From a virus, in the IMG/VR virus record IMGVR_UViG_3300036884_000265, positions 1 to 59,395 of that record: a DNA stretch of 59,395 bases; one strand, 5' to 3'. The notes beneath the pieces are model-generated. The model did not search any database, was not told the DNA's origin, and saw nothing but the letters and a program-made list of their open reading frames with translations. Position 1 is the first letter of the stretch. Every line of letters starts with the position of its first letter. A program made the translations under genes and the position numbers. Below are positions 17,652 to 26,646 of the stretch, one piece after another.

Positions 17652-18728
17652 TTATTTGCCTCTTGATAATGAATTTACATAGGCATCAACAACGTTTTGA
17701 GGTTGTTTCTTAAGCCATGCTTCCCGTTTTGCATCAGGCATACGATCAACTGCAGCCCAACCATCTTCAACCGAGTTCTTACCTGCATCAGGAACATCAC
17801 CTAATGTTTCATCAGGTAATTTAGCAACACCTTTTTCCTTAGCAATATCCGCATCAGATTTCTTCTTGGGTTCAATTTCTTCAATAACCTTAACCTCCTT
17901 TGGTTTCACTAAGCCAAGTGTTTCCTTGACAAGCTTATCAGCCTTGACAAGCACTTGCATACCACTTAACCCGGTATCATTAATTTGATTAATTGCTGAT
18001 TGCAAAGCACTCATAAGCATCATGCTTTTTGTGGACTTAATAATTTTACCTTCAGCATTAATTTCACCAAGGTATTCTTTCCTTGCTTTCCAAAAAGTTC
18101 TTTGTTCACTATCCCAGATGAAATCATCCCTAAGTGCATCACGAATACGTTCACGTTCTGTTGCCTTGAAATCACTTAACTTTTCCTTAAGTTCATCACG
18201 CTTATCTTCATAATCATCCTTAGAAATTTCATCATTATCAAATTTATCCTTAAGTCCTTTAAGTGATTCATTGTGCTTACTCAACATATCACTTGGAATA
18301 CTTACAACATATTTTTCCTGTACTTCCTTAGGTTGAGTTGCTAACCAAGTATTCATATCAGCAGAAGTAGCCGTTGTGCGAAAACCAAGTAAATCAGTAT
18401 CACTTACTTCTTCTTCAGGTTTAATTTCCGGTTTGATTTCCTCAACCTTCTTAACTTCGGGTTCAGGAATAACCTCCGGTTTAATTTCATCAGGCTTAAC
18501 TTCAGGAACAATACCTGCAATTTCCTTAAGCACATCTTCATCAACCGTTTCTTCCTCACCATCAGGATTTTTAATCATGTCCCTGATGCCTTCCTTATCC
18601 TCAGTTGATAAACGATCCCACTCACCTTGAGTATATCCTTCAGGTGGAGCGTCTATAACTTCAGCATCAGGAATCTTTATTTCCTCTTCTTCAATTTCCT
18701 TTGTTTCCTTTTTAGTTTCAATAGCCAT
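17652..18728 (-). CDS. Scaffolding-like protein, 358 aa
   Basis: A very acidic, Glu/Lys/Pro-rich N-terminal half (PEVKPDEIKPEVIPEPEV repeats) and a charged coiled coil (about 165-200) match phage scaffolds. A 20-residue motif occurs twice: around WLATQPKEVQEKYVVSI and at the very C-terminus WLKKQPQNVVDAYVNSL, the usual place of a capsid-binding helix. Portal gene upstream and capsid gene downstream give the classical portal-scaffold-capsid order. Confidence 0.75.
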   Translation of the reverse strand: MAIETKKETKEIEEEEIKIPDAEVIDAPPEGYTQGEWDRLSTEDKEGIRDMIKNPDGEEETVDEDVLKEIAGIVPEVKPDEIKPEVIPEPEVKKVEEIKPEIKPEEEVSDTDLLGFRTTATSADMNTWLATQPKEVQEKYVVSIPSDMLSKHNESLKGLKDKFDNDEISKDDYEDKRDELKEKLSDFKATERERIRDALRDDFIWDSEQRTFWKARKEYLGEINAEGKIIKSTKSMMLMSALQSAINQINDTGLSGMQVLVKADKLVKETLGLVKPKEVKVIEEIEPKKKSDADIAKEKGVAKLPDETLGDVPDAGKNSVEDGWAAVDRMPDAKREAWLKKQPQNVVDAYVNSLSRGK

Positions 18729-18742
18729 TTTTCATTTCCTCC

Positions 18743-18943
18743 TTAAATGTCCTTTCCTTCACCAAGTGAAATCATTTTTTCAGCTTCTTCTTTCTTAAAC
18801 TTAGACTCATCAAGCAATTCTTTAGCACGTTTCTTAACAGCTTTCATACGCTCAGGATCATTCTTAATTACACAAGCACGTGCAACAACCCTTAAATCAT
18901 CTTCAGCTTCGTAAGATAATGATACTTCACAATCATTTCTCAT
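18743..18943 (-). CDS. Hypothetical protein, 66 aa
   Basis: A short charged protein, N-terminal strand (CEVSLSYEAEDDLRVVARACVI) and a Lys-rich C-terminal helix. No known family. It lies in the head gene cluster between the paralogue pair and the scaffold, with a good GGA ribosome site. Confidence 0.6.
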   Translation of the reverse strand: MRNDCEVSLSYEAEDDLRVVARACVIKNDPERMKAVKKRAKELLDESKFKKEEAEKMISLGEGKDI

Positions 18944-18955
18944 CCTTAACCTTCC

Positions 18956-19354
18956 TTATGCTAATGCAATCTTAAGCAAACTACTTTTTTCCTGTTGAAC
19001 ACCTTCAAGAATAACATACAAAAAGTTTGAATAATAAAAAGCATCATACACGCCCATGTTAAGGGTTGCAATAAGTGCAACAGCTGAACCATCAGCATGT
19101 AAATTATATACACGCCCATCTGCTAAGACTGCAGTTAGTGCAGCAGTTAAACCAGTATAAACTAAGGCAACAATTCTTCCAGGTAACTTAACCTTGTTTG
19201 TCAATTCAGCCAATGTACCTGAAGTTGTCAAACTCTTAATTCTTCCATTATCATAGCCAATATACATTGTTGTCTGATATCCTGCAGCCCGTGCAACCTT
19301 ATCAGTTGCAAATATTCCCGCTGTGGGTAATTTAGTAATATCGCCCAAACTCAT
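18956..19354 (-). CDS. Small propeller-blade-like protein, paralogue A, 132 aa
   Basis: It shares with the next upstream gene the series LTKLPT/IPT, ELTNKVKLPGRIVAL, LADGRVYNLHADGS and a C-terminal NLNMGVY ... QQEKSSLLKIAL, so the two arose by tandem duplication. Short repeats of strand-turn-strand (DNGRIKSL, DGRVYNLH) look like propeller or beta-helical blades. Possibly a head surface component. Function unknown. Confidence 0.6.
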   Translation of the reverse strand: MSLGDITKLPTAGIFATDKVARAAGYQTTMYIGYDNGRIKSLTTSGTLAELTNKVKLPGRIVALVYTGLTAALTAVLADGRVYNLHADGSAVALIATLNMGVYDAFYYSNFLYVILEGVQQEKSSLLKIALA

Positions 19355-19371
19355 TTTAAACCTCCTTATAA

Positions 19372-19788
19372 TTACGTTAAGCTAATTCTAATTACATTAC
19401 TTCTTTCTTGTTGCATTCCGTTAAGAATTGCATATGCATAAGTACCATAAACATAAACACCAACAACACTCATATTAAGATTTGCAATAAGTGTTATAAC
19501 CGTTCCATCAGTATGAAGTGTATAAACACGTCCATCAGATAAAATTGCAATTAATACTGTAAAACTTACAGCACCTAAAGCAACAATCTTACCTGGAAGT
19601 TTTACCTTATTTGTAAGTTCAGTTTCTGCTGCAATTGTTGTCGAGTCAATATTAGTAATTTGTTTTATTACTCCAGTATCCTTACAAATAAATAATGTTG
19701 TTCCAGTAGTTGCACCAACTATACATGTTATATTATTATTTGCATTTATACCTTGTGTAGGTATTTTTGTTAAGGTTCCAATTGCCAT
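19372..19788 (-). CDS. Small propeller-blade-like protein, paralogue B, 138 aa
   Basis: I place the start at ATG 19788 (MAIGTLTK), because GGAGGT at the portal gene end is correctly spaced; the longer in-frame opening overlaps the portal gene. The same blade motifs as its downstream neighbour are present (DTGVIKQI, ELTNKVKLPGKIVAL, SDGRVYTLHTDGT, ERSNVIRISLT). Function unknown. Confidence 0.6.
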   Translation of the reverse strand: MAIGTLTKIPTQGINANNNITCIVGATTGTTLFICKDTGVIKQITNIDSTTIAAETELTNKVKLPGKIVALGAVSFTVLIAILSDGRVYTLHTDGTVITLIANLNMSVVGVYVYGTYAYAILNGMQQERSNVIRISLT

Positions 19789-19789
19789 T

Positions 19790-22126
19790 TTACATACCTC
19801 CTTGATTAGGTAAGTTACCTTGTTGAGGTTGTTGAGTTTGATCAATTTGTTGAGGTGAGGCTATTTGCCGCTGAGAACCTTGACCTTGATCATCTTGTGC
19901 ATCCTCATTATCAGCACCAAGTTTTTTAGATTCCTTAATAATCTCATCAGCAGCTTCAGCAATTGCAGGATTCATTTGTATACCTGAAGCAACTTCCAAT
20001 GCCTTAAGATATCCTTCAAGTTCCTTAACTGTTGAATCAACTTTATCCTTAATTGCTTTTGAACTTTCAGTTGATGCCTTACCTTCAGTAACTTTCAACT
20101 TAGCCTCAAGTAACTTCATATTAATCATCTGCATCATTTGTTCTTGCTGCTCTTTCTTCTGATCTGCTTGTTGTGCTTGTTTTTGTTCATCAGGATTCAT
20201 CTCACTAAATGGTGCATGTTGTTTATTTATCTTACGGATACGTGCAACCAAATCAGATTTTAGTGGACCAAGATCATCCATGAACTCAACAACTAAGTCA
20301 AGCATGGCAATTGCAACTTGAGGAGCTGTTTTCGTAAGATACATTGTAATTTCAGTTAATGTTGATAACATTGAAGCCCTAACGGACTCACGATAATCAC
20401 GCTTTCCAATAATAAAACGTGCCTTAGCTTTCGTAATTGGATTTAAAATTGTCCCATCATCTTGCGGCTTATTGATTGACTTAAACTCAGGTTTATTCTT
20501 ATCCGTCCCGGTTATTATTTCTTCCTCAGCATCATGAAATTGTTCAATTAAGGCCAAACGAACTTCACCAATTAATTGTAAGCCAAAATAATAATTATCG
20601 AATAAAACACCTGAGGTTATTTGCGTCCCTTCCTTAAGTGAAGTTAACGCCGTACCTGAGATTTCTTTTTTAGATTCAGCAACTTGAGGATCAACATGGC
20701 CTGCAATTGAATGAATGAAACGCTCATCATCATGAGCCATGTTTAAGTGTGCCTGACTCAAATCTAAATTCTTAACGAACTCAAGTTTTTTCCCAACATT
20801 ATATTCAATATATCCATCAGGACGACTTGCCTCATTCATTGTTTCTTGCTTATTATCCGTTGCACCCTTTTCAGCTATAATCTGATTTGAAGCCATAAGA
20901 AACAATGCTCTTGACCTTCGTTTATTAAGATCAATTTGTGGATCTCTCAAGTCCCGAATAACACCATAAGGCATATTATCCCGTTCTCTTACATAACACC
21001 ATATTGGAATTAATGTAAATTCCCAGTGATTATACGGGCTTAATATATCCTTAAGATAAACATTACCACACCAATAAGCCATTCTTACAATCATTTTAAG
21101 TGATTCAGTTGTATTAAAATATCCATTATTAACTAAGTAATCCTGATCTGCATTACCTTTACGATAAACTGTCCCATCAAGGGAACCCCAAGGAATTGAT
21201 TTATCAACTAATCTAAGTATTTTAACCTTAGCTGGCATACGATATTGGCACTCAACTATTCTAACACGTTCCCTTAATGTTTCACCACGAGGAGAAAACA
21301 TTGAGTCTAATTGCCCCTCAACATCAAATTCAGAAGCCGGATCACTTAAAATAATATCATCAGGATTATAAGGATACAATGCATTAACATGGGCAGATAA
21401 TGTTTTTAAATCTTCTGCCCTATCCTCAAACATTGTCTGAGCAATATCTAAATCAATCCATTTTTCTCTTATAACAAACCGAGACATTTTGCGCATTAAT
21501 CCAACACTTAAATGATCAAACCAAACATTTCTCCATTTTTCATTTCTTATGTAAATTGGAGAATCTTCTTGGTTCCTTGCCCCAACATCAACCCAGCCTA
21601 CACCTGCCTTAACTGCTGAAGCAAATGCATTAGAAATAACATACTCAGAATGATTTATATCTGAATCAAACTTAAATATTTCAGTCTTAAGTTTTGCATC
21701 CTGAGCTTCTTCATCTCCCTTATTCCTTGGTGTAATGTTAAAATCAACCCTTATCTTCTTCTCGGTTCCAAGTAACCAATTAATTGTATCCTTAATAACA
21801 TTGAAGGTTAAGATAGGCTGTCTTCGTTCTTGTAATACATTAATATCTTCAATACTCATTTGTATTGAGTCATAAAAATCTTCATCAATTGCCATTTCCA
21901 TACGATTGTTTGCTTGTTGTATTCTTGCTTGTTGCCGGAATGTTTGTAAGTTTGCAAGACGTTGCTGCCATTTTTCATGATCAAGAACTGCACCATGAGC
22001 CTTCATAATTGTTAATGAAGGAGTTTCATTCTTAGATTCACTTAGTGATCCAGAATGAACAGGAGCATTAAAATTTGAACTTCTATCCTTAACTCCAACA
22101 ACTACTTTATTATCTAAAACACTCAT
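19790..22126 (-). CDS. Portal protein, P22-like, 778 aa
   Basis: Large portal with the usual N-terminal helical region (QQRLANLQTFRQQARIQQANNRMEMAIDEDFYDS), QPILTFNVIKDTINWLLGTEKK, an AVKAGVGWVDVG motif and DPASEFDVEGQ, as in P22-type portals of short-tailed phages. The C-terminal 130 residues are Gln-rich coiled coil, suited to a barrel inside the capsid. It starts in a TAATG overlap with the 207-aa gene. As the dodecameric ring it admits and releases DNA and docks TerL. Confidence 0.85.
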   Translation of the reverse strand: MSVLDNKVVVGVKDRSSNFNAPVHSGSLSESKNETPSLTIMKAHGAVLDHEKWQQRLANLQTFRQQARIQQANNRMEMAIDEDFYDSIQMSIEDINVLQERRQPILTFNVIKDTINWLLGTEKKIRVDFNITPRNKGDEEAQDAKLKTEIFKFDSDINHSEYVISNAFASAVKAGVGWVDVGARNQEDSPIYIRNEKWRNVWFDHLSVGLMRKMSRFVIREKWIDLDIAQTMFEDRAEDLKTLSAHVNALYPYNPDDIILSDPASEFDVEGQLDSMFSPRGETLRERVRIVECQYRMPAKVKILRLVDKSIPWGSLDGTVYRKGNADQDYLVNNGYFNTTESLKMIVRMAYWCGNVYLKDILSPYNHWEFTLIPIWCYVRERDNMPYGVIRDLRDPQIDLNKRRSRALFLMASNQIIAEKGATDNKQETMNEASRPDGYIEYNVGKKLEFVKNLDLSQAHLNMAHDDERFIHSIAGHVDPQVAESKKEISGTALTSLKEGTQITSGVLFDNYYFGLQLIGEVRLALIEQFHDAEEEIITGTDKNKPEFKSINKPQDDGTILNPITKAKARFIIGKRDYRESVRASMLSTLTEITMYLTKTAPQVAIAMLDLVVEFMDDLGPLKSDLVARIRKINKQHAPFSEMNPDEQKQAQQADQKKEQQEQMMQMINMKLLEAKLKVTEGKASTESSKAIKDKVDSTVKELEGYLKALEVASGIQMNPAIAEAADEIIKESKKLGADNEDAQDDQGQGSQRQIASPQQIDQTQQPQQGNLPNQGGM

Positions 22127-22749
22127 TAATTCACCGTTGCATCAAAACGTTCTTCAATTAATTCACTCTCAGGAATAATCCAATCACCTGAATATATTTT
22201 AGTTGAACCATCATAAAGTGCCATTCCTCCGGCTAAATACTTATTATCAGGAATTGCCATTGGTGCATTTTTAAGATCATCCAAGGAATCTTCAATAAAT
22301 AATAATAATTGACAAGCGGCCTGAGGTACTGGTTGAATATCAAACATCTGCATACATTTAGCTAAGTTATATCCTGTAACTAATAAAATGTTATTTGTCT
22401 TACATAATACCTCAGCAAACATTAAACATGCAAGATCTGCATTAGACTTAAATATCCTATCCCTTGTTAAGATACCAACTCCCTTACCAAGTTGCATACG
22501 ATCATTAAGAAGTTCTTCCTTAAGCTCAGTAAAACGAATTGCATCCATTGTAATTAACTTAGGATCAGTATATTGAAGAAATGGATTAACATATTTATGC
22601 ATTGCGCTTAATGCAATAATAAATGAAGTTCCTTGAAAACGGGAAGAATGTTCATTTATTATATACAATGCAGGTTCATAATCCTTATCACTTCCTGCAA
22701 CATTAACATGACCAATAACTTTAGAAATTCCGTTTAAGTAAGTAAGCAT
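22126..22749 (-). CDS. Hypothetical protein between terminase and portal, 207 aa
   Basis: I do not recognise this family. It has mixed alpha/beta composition with hydrophobic helices (SFIIALSAMHKYV, ADLACLMFAEVLCKTNNILLVTGY) and no clear catalytic motif. It overlaps the portal start by one base, so expression is coupled with head genes. Confidence 0.65.
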   Translation of the reverse strand: MLTYLNGISKVIGHVNVAGSDKDYEPALYIINEHSSRFQGTSFIIALSAMHKYVNPFLQYTDPKLITMDAIRFTELKEELLNDRMQLGKGVGILTRDRIFKSNADLACLMFAEVLCKTNNILLVTGYNLAKCMQMFDIQPVPQAACQLLLFIEDSLDDLKNAPMAIPDNKYLAGGMALYDGSTKIYSGDWIIPESELIEERFDATVN

Positions 22750-22761
22750 AATGATGACCCC

Positions 22762-22911
22762 TTATTTTTTTCCTTTAATTGAATCCTGTTTTTCCTTTTC
22801 TTTTTTCTTTGCAATTTCTTTATTAATGCGCTGAACTTCAGGATCAGCCTTTCCTTCTTCTTCTAATTGTTTTAAATAACCTTCAAACCCTCCAAGTTGT
22901 CTTGGCATCAT
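22762..22911 (-). CDS. Small charged protein, 49 aa
   Basis: Two adjacent ATG codons (22911, 22908) follow GAGG with proper spacing, and 49 codons run to a TAA. The product begins MPRQLGGFEGYLKQLEEEGK and ends in a Lys/Glu-rich helix. It is not in a longer gene and lies between terminase and the 207-aa gene. Possible assembly cofactor. Confidence 0.55.
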   Translation of the reverse strand: MMPRQLGGFEGYLKQLEEEGKADPEVQRINKEIAKKKEKEKQDSIKGKK

Positions 22912-22940
22912 ATCCTCTTTTTAATCTTAAATTAAAATAA

Positions 22941-22970
22941 TTAAATATCGTAATCATTACGCTAATCTTA
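22941..22970 (-). repeat. Dispersed palindromic element, copy 4
   Basis: The core CGTAATCATTACG is at 22949-22961. Minus-strand flanks are TAAGATTA and ATATTTAA. It lies just past the TerL stop codon, in the 60-bp gap before the 49-aa gene. Confidence 0.9.
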
Positions 22971-22971
22971 C

Positions 22972-24642
22972 TCATGCTGAAATCCAAGACCCCTTTTCCT
23001 TTCCTCTCCAAGTTAAACCACCCTTATTCTTCTTCTCAGTTGGAATGTAAATACCAATACGTTGAGCAGCTAATATTGCATAATTAAGTGAATGACGATA
23101 ATGATCTGCGCCTAATTTGCGGTAATGATATTCTTTTGAGCCCGTTTCCCGGTTCTCCTCAAGTACCTTAGCAATGTTACACATTTGTTTAACCCACTCA
23201 TCAATTTCACCTGACCTACGTGGAATACTAAGTTTCCCCTTGGTCATACACATTGTATGAGTTAAGTCACATATCTCAGTTCGATTAATGCGCACGATAC
23301 CATCAACAACATCCCAGGATGCAGGACCACGTTGATGTTCTTGATAAATGCATCCGTAAACATCAAATGATTCAGCTTCACGAAATGAACGAACTTCCTG
23401 TTGAACTGGCGCAAAGTCAATCACGCAACACTGAACATTATATTGTTTAGCCAAGTCATGTATGGGCGTGAAGTCAGTCATCTTCTTCGACCCCACCTCA
23501 ACTACCTTAACAATGTTAAAGGACTTTTCAGTTGGCCTATCAACAATTGTTATATGAAGGTTATTACCAACATCTACACCCATAGCACATGGCCCTTCAT
23601 GACTTAACGGGCTTGGTTCAGTTGAACATAATGGCCACAAGTCATGTTCTTGAAGGCGATTTTCAGCAGCAATATATGCCATACCTAATTTTGAATTATA
23701 AACTTCTTGAATGTTTCCGTTAGGAGGATTTAAAAATAACTGAAGCAATTTCCAAGGATCAATAAATTTTGAGTTTAACTGAGAAATCCACCAACCTGCA
23801 TTGTTTTTACGTGAAGGATACTGAGCGCACCATTTACCATCATGAGGGAAAATTTCCTTCTTACATTTCCTACATAAGCGCATACCTGAACCATCTTCAT
23901 GTTGTGTAATACACTCAGGAAATTCTACCTCAAGACAAGTCCATTCATTACAATGTTTACACTTAATCATCCACAATCTTTGGTCAGAATTTTGATATAA
24001 TTTGTCAATACCGAAGTCGGGAATTGATGGAGTACTTAAGTAAACCCTTTCCTGAATACTTGAGTGAGAAACACGTTCCAAGGCTAAATCAATCATCTTA
24101 GGATCCATTAAGTCACACTCATCAAATACAAGTTTATCAACCGGAATTGATCTTAATTTTGAAGAGTCCTTTTTTGAACCTGCAATGTCTGAAGTTCCTC
24201 TTGCTCCTCTTAAATATAACAATGATTTATTTATTCGCTTAATTGTTGTTGAATCAGTTGTGTGAACAAATTGTCCAATTGCTTCAAAATTATCAGAAAT
24301 TAAAGGCGCAAATCGTGCCTTGGAAAATTCAGATACATCATCAGCAGTTGGAAATAAATATAAAACACCTTGGATATATTTGTTATAAATTAAGCCATGA
24401 AGGGTTCTTAAAATCTCACATTCTGAGATACCAATTTGTGCCCCTTTCTTATTAATCCTCAATGTCTCAGGTGCATTAAGTATATCTACTTGATACTCAT
24501 GATCCTTAATTGAAAATGGGCCTGAAGGAAGCATGATTCCATTATGCTCAGCCCAGTACCAAGGTGAGTATTTTTCGACATCCTTAAGGCTTAGGTTTCT
24601 TACCTCATCATTAATTTCAAAAGCAGCATTTGACTGAATCAA
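22972..24642 (-). CDS. terL: Terminase large subunit (GpA-like packaging ATPase/nuclease), 556 aa
   Basis: Walker A variant KGAQIGIS at 66-73, Walker B LVFDECD at 171-177 and a coupling-motif region STPS near 203-206. A zinc ribbon (C228-x2-C231 ... C257-x2-C260) is inserted before the nuclease, as in lambda GpA-type terminases. The RNase H-like nuclease begins MGVDVGN (about 352) with a second Asp in CVIDFAP. It is an ATP-driven motor that fills the capsid and cuts DNA. The start is TTG directly after the TerS-like stop; GGAAGG overlaps that stop. Confidence 0.9.
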   Translation of the reverse strand: MIQSNAAFEINDEVRNLSLKDVEKYSPWYWAEHNGIMLPSGPFSIKDHEYQVDILNAPETLRINKKGAQIGISECEILRTLHGLIYNKYIQGVLYLFPTADDVSEFSKARFAPLISDNFEAIGQFVHTTDSTTIKRINKSLLYLRGARGTSDIAGSKKDSSKLRSIPVDKLVFDECDLMDPKMIDLALERVSHSSIQERVYLSTPSIPDFGIDKLYQNSDQRLWMIKCKHCNEWTCLEVEFPECITQHEDGSGMRLCRKCKKEIFPHDGKWCAQYPSRKNNAGWWISQLNSKFIDPWKLLQLFLNPPNGNIQEVYNSKLGMAYIAAENRLQEHDLWPLCSTEPSPLSHEGPCAMGVDVGNNLHITIVDRPTEKSFNIVKVVEVGSKKMTDFTPIHDLAKQYNVQCCVIDFAPVQQEVRSFREAESFDVYGCIYQEHQRGPASWDVVDGIVRINRTEICDLTHTMCMTKGKLSIPRRSGEIDEWVKQMCNIAKVLEENRETGSKEYHYRKLGADHYRHSLNYAILAAQRIGIYIPTEKKNKGGLTWRGKEKGSWISA

Positions 24643-25074
24643 TTAGCCTTCCGGTTTCATTTCAATATCATTTTCAATTATTTCCTTAATCTTTTCATTT
24701 GCTAAATCTTCAGAAGCTTTTCTCAAAATTGCTTCCTCATCCGGTGTATATTCAGTACGCACACCATGAAGTGTCGAATCAAATTTTTCAGGGGCATAAT
24801 CTCCTCTTAACTTATGAGCATCCTGCCTTGCTTTTTGCCGTACATCCCAAGCAACAATATCACGATCACTAATTACTTCCCCTTGAAACGCAAAAAATTT
24901 CGTGTCCTTTGCTTCAAGTTCATCAAGGAGTTTCTTACCAAGCATCTCAGGAGTAATTCCAAGAGTATTCATTGCTTGTTGCATTGGAGTTAATAAATCC
25001 TTAATTGTTTCATCAAGACTCATATTACCATCATACTTAAGACTTTTTTTACCTAATTCATTTTGCTGAGACAT
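24643..25074 (-). CDS. Probable terminase small subunit, 143 aa
   Basis: It lies immediately before TerL, stop and start adjoining. The central VISDRDIVAWDVRQKARQDAHKLRGDYAPEKF resembles the oligomerisation/DNA-binding helices of small terminases, in which a helix is followed by K-(L/F)-x-G-x-Y-(A/P)-P. Acidic C-terminal tail. It would bind the packaging site and recruit TerL. No strong HTH is seen at the N-terminus, so the assignment is from position and this segment. Confidence 0.6.
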   Translation of the reverse strand: MSQQNELGKKSLKYDGNMSLDETIKDLLTPMQQAMNTLGITPEMLGKKLLDELEAKDTKFFAFQGEVISDRDIVAWDVRQKARQDAHKLRGDYAPEKFDSTLHGVRTEYTPDEEAILRKASEDLANEKIKEIIENDIEMKPEG

Positions 25075-25636
25075 TATCTAATCTCCAGTTATGATTTAAT
25101 CCATAATAATATTTAACTAAGGCTGCCTTAAGTTGTGCTTCAAAAGCACACAACCTTCCATTAAGTGTAAAAATAAGATTATCAGCTTGAAGTTTAGGCA
25201 ACCATAAATTAACAAAAGTTGAATGGTCAATTCTTAAAAAACGATAAATATTTGCTTGTGTTTGTATTAAGTTATTAGGAATTTCAGGTATTGGTTGGTT
25301 ACGTAATTTAGCAATAAAAATGTCAAGAAGACTTTTAAATGAACAAGCAGTTCTCACGTTTCTTGATAGTTTTACAGGGCGTAAAACTTTATAAAAAACA
25401 TATCCACCTTTAACCAATAAATAAATTAATTTCTGAGAAGTTTTTCTTATTATTCTAACTAATGCACTGTCATACCCAAGATACTTAGAAATTGCAGCCC
25501 AACCAATAAGCATTGGTTCAGCTGATTTAAGTCCAATAAATTGATCTTCTTTAATACTACTAAATTTAGGCAAGGTAATTTCTTGCTTAATCATGAATAC
25601 CGTTCTTGAGTTTAAATTCGGGGTTAGTTCATTCAT
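25058..25636 (-). CDS. HTH-like protein, first gene of the leftward operon, 192 aa
   Basis: Two similar segments, IGWAAISKYLGYDSALVRII (about residue 44) and IYRFLRIDHSTFVNLWLPKL (about 132), look like two helix-turn-helix units. No Shine-Dalgarno precedes the ATG. The promoter at 25654-25682 would place the RNA start only about 11 bases upstream, giving a nearly leaderless message. As first gene before terminase it may be a packaging or regulatory DNA-binding protein. Confidence 0.55.
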   Translation of the reverse strand: MNELTPNLNSRTVFMIKQEITLPKFSSIKEDQFIGLKSAEPMLIGWAAISKYLGYDSALVRIIRKTSQKLIYLLVKGGYVFYKVLRPVKLSRNVRTACSFKSLLDIFIAKLRNQPIPEIPNNLIQTQANIYRFLRIDHSTFVNLWLPKLQADNLIFTLNGRLCAFEAQLKAALVKYYYGLNHNWRLDNVSAK

Positions 25637-25653
25637 TTTAGTTCTACATTATA

Positions 25654-25682
25654 ATGATATCATAATTAATCAAGGTTGTCAA
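25654..25682 (-). promoter_or_regulatory. Leftward sigma70-like promoter for the virion operon
   Basis: On the minus strand TTGACA (25682-25677), 17 bases, then TATCAT (25659-25654), with TATAAT six bases farther. The -35 box and following bases (CTTGACAACCTTG) equal those of the rightward promoter at 27660. It is the only good promoter for the minus-strand genes that I found. Confidence 0.7.
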
Positions 25683-25853
25683 GGATTATTTTAAGGTTGT
25701 TTTCATGAAATGTTTATAATAAAAAAGTTTAAATTACTTAAAAAATGAAATTTTTTAAATTCGAGAAGACCATGATTAATTAAGATAAAATTCCGAACGG
25801 GATTAAGTTAGTGAGGAAGGAAGTTGGTGAGGGAGGGAGGTGAGTAAGGGTTT

Positions 25854-25911
25854 CCCCATACCCGTATCGGACAGGTGGGGTTCAATTTCCCCTTACGGGG
25901 TACGGGTGGGG
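25854..25911. repeat. Compound inverted repeat in the control region
   Basis: CCCC(AT)ACCCGTA (25854-25866) pairs with TACGGGTGGGG (25901-25911), leaving a two-base bulge. Inside, GGGG (25877-25880), CCCC (25889-25892) and GGGG (25897-25900) allow two alternative hairpins. It is strikingly GC-rich against AT-rich surroundings. Confidence 0.75.
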
Positions 25912-26208
25912 CTTAACTTTGTCGTACCCAAGTATCCTGAATGTCTAACTAAGTTATTGAACGTACAACGTATCATCATTCATTATCTCAGTACAACAAC
26001 ATACATATTAATTAAGTAAATTGTTTTACTGAGTAAAACCGGAGGTCAGACTTTTGGAGGAGAAATGTTATTCGATGTATAACTCAGTCATGTATGAACG
26101 TGGCATGTATGTTGCAAGTAATTTTACTGGCAAATAATCCATTGCATAATTTATGCCAAGCTTTTTACATGTATAACATTTGTACTGCAAAGTTTTGCTC
26201 GAAACATA

Positions 26209-26237
26209 TTGACAATACTCCTGGCATGATTTATATT
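26209..26237 (+). promoter_or_regulatory. Rightward promoter P1
   Basis: TTGACA (26209-26214), 17-base spacer, TATATT (26232-26237). ATATCATGG and ATGGAATGATG follow it, as they do at P2. Confidence 0.65.
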
Positions 26238-26297
26238 ATATCATGGTTACATGGAATGATGATTTCATCAAATATAATTTAATCAGGAAGAAAACGC

Positions 26298-26326
26298 TTG
26301 ACAATTTCATTGACGTGTATTATAAT
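26298..26326 (+). promoter_or_regulatory. Rightward promoter P2, perfect sigma70 consensus
   Basis: TTGACA (26298-26303), exactly 17 bases, TATAAT (26321-26326). The start of the early arm would be near 26333, within the repeated motif ATGGAACGATGG (26332-26343), so that motif could be an operator. Confidence 0.85.
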
Positions 26327-26373
26327 TATATCATGGAACGATGGAGTTAAATAAAAACCAAAGGAGAGTTAAA

Positions 26374-26586
26374 ATGATAACATTAATAAAACGTCATAAA
26401 ATACTTGATATGGTTGCAGTATCTTATCAGGAAAATGCCAGATGGAAAGAACAAGATGATAATCTGAGGAGAAAATACAAGAAAAAAATCGATGAAATTC
26501 CATATGAATTAGAAAAGTTATCCGCAGAACATTTATATGAAATTATCACGTGGATAATTAAATATCATGATGATAAGCAGGAATAA
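26374..26586 (+). CDS. Hypothetical early protein, 70 aa
   Basis: First gene of the rightward arm. The start is ATG 26374, eight bases after AGGAG; an upstream in-frame ATG at 26341 lies too near the transcription start and lacks a ribosome site. The product is basic and helical (RHKILDMVAVSYQENARWKEQ). No family recognised. Confidence 0.65.
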   Translation: MITLIKRHKILDMVAVSYQENARWKEQDDNLRRKYKKKIDEIPYELEKLSAEHLYEIITWIIKYHDDKQE

Positions 26587-26646
26587 ACAAAGGCAACAAC
26601 GCCTTGCTCGTATGAGCTGGCTCAAAATTAATGAAGGAGTATCAAA

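Larger units (their letters stand above)
25637..26373. other. Divergent non-coding control region, 737 bp
   Basis: No convincing gene is present; the 62-codon opening at 26094-26282 lacks a ribosome site. The region holds the leftward promoter, a poly-purine G-rich tract (25812-25850, including GGGAGGGAGG), a G/C-rich set of inverted repeats (25854-25911) and two rightward promoters (26209, 26298). It divides the two transcription arms and is a candidate replication origin. Confidence 0.75.

Noticed and set aside
19363-19400. ATAATTACGTTAAGCTAATTC as a tenth element copy
   Set aside because: Only one half-site matches; flanks disagree, so at most a decayed copy.
26094-26282. 62-codon ORF in the divergent region
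   Set aside because: No ribosome site, overlaps promoters P1 and its motif, and composition is like non-coding DNA.
26590-26605. AAGGC-AACAAC-GCCTT hairpin as terminator
   Set aside because: Five-bp stem without a T-run; too weak to count.
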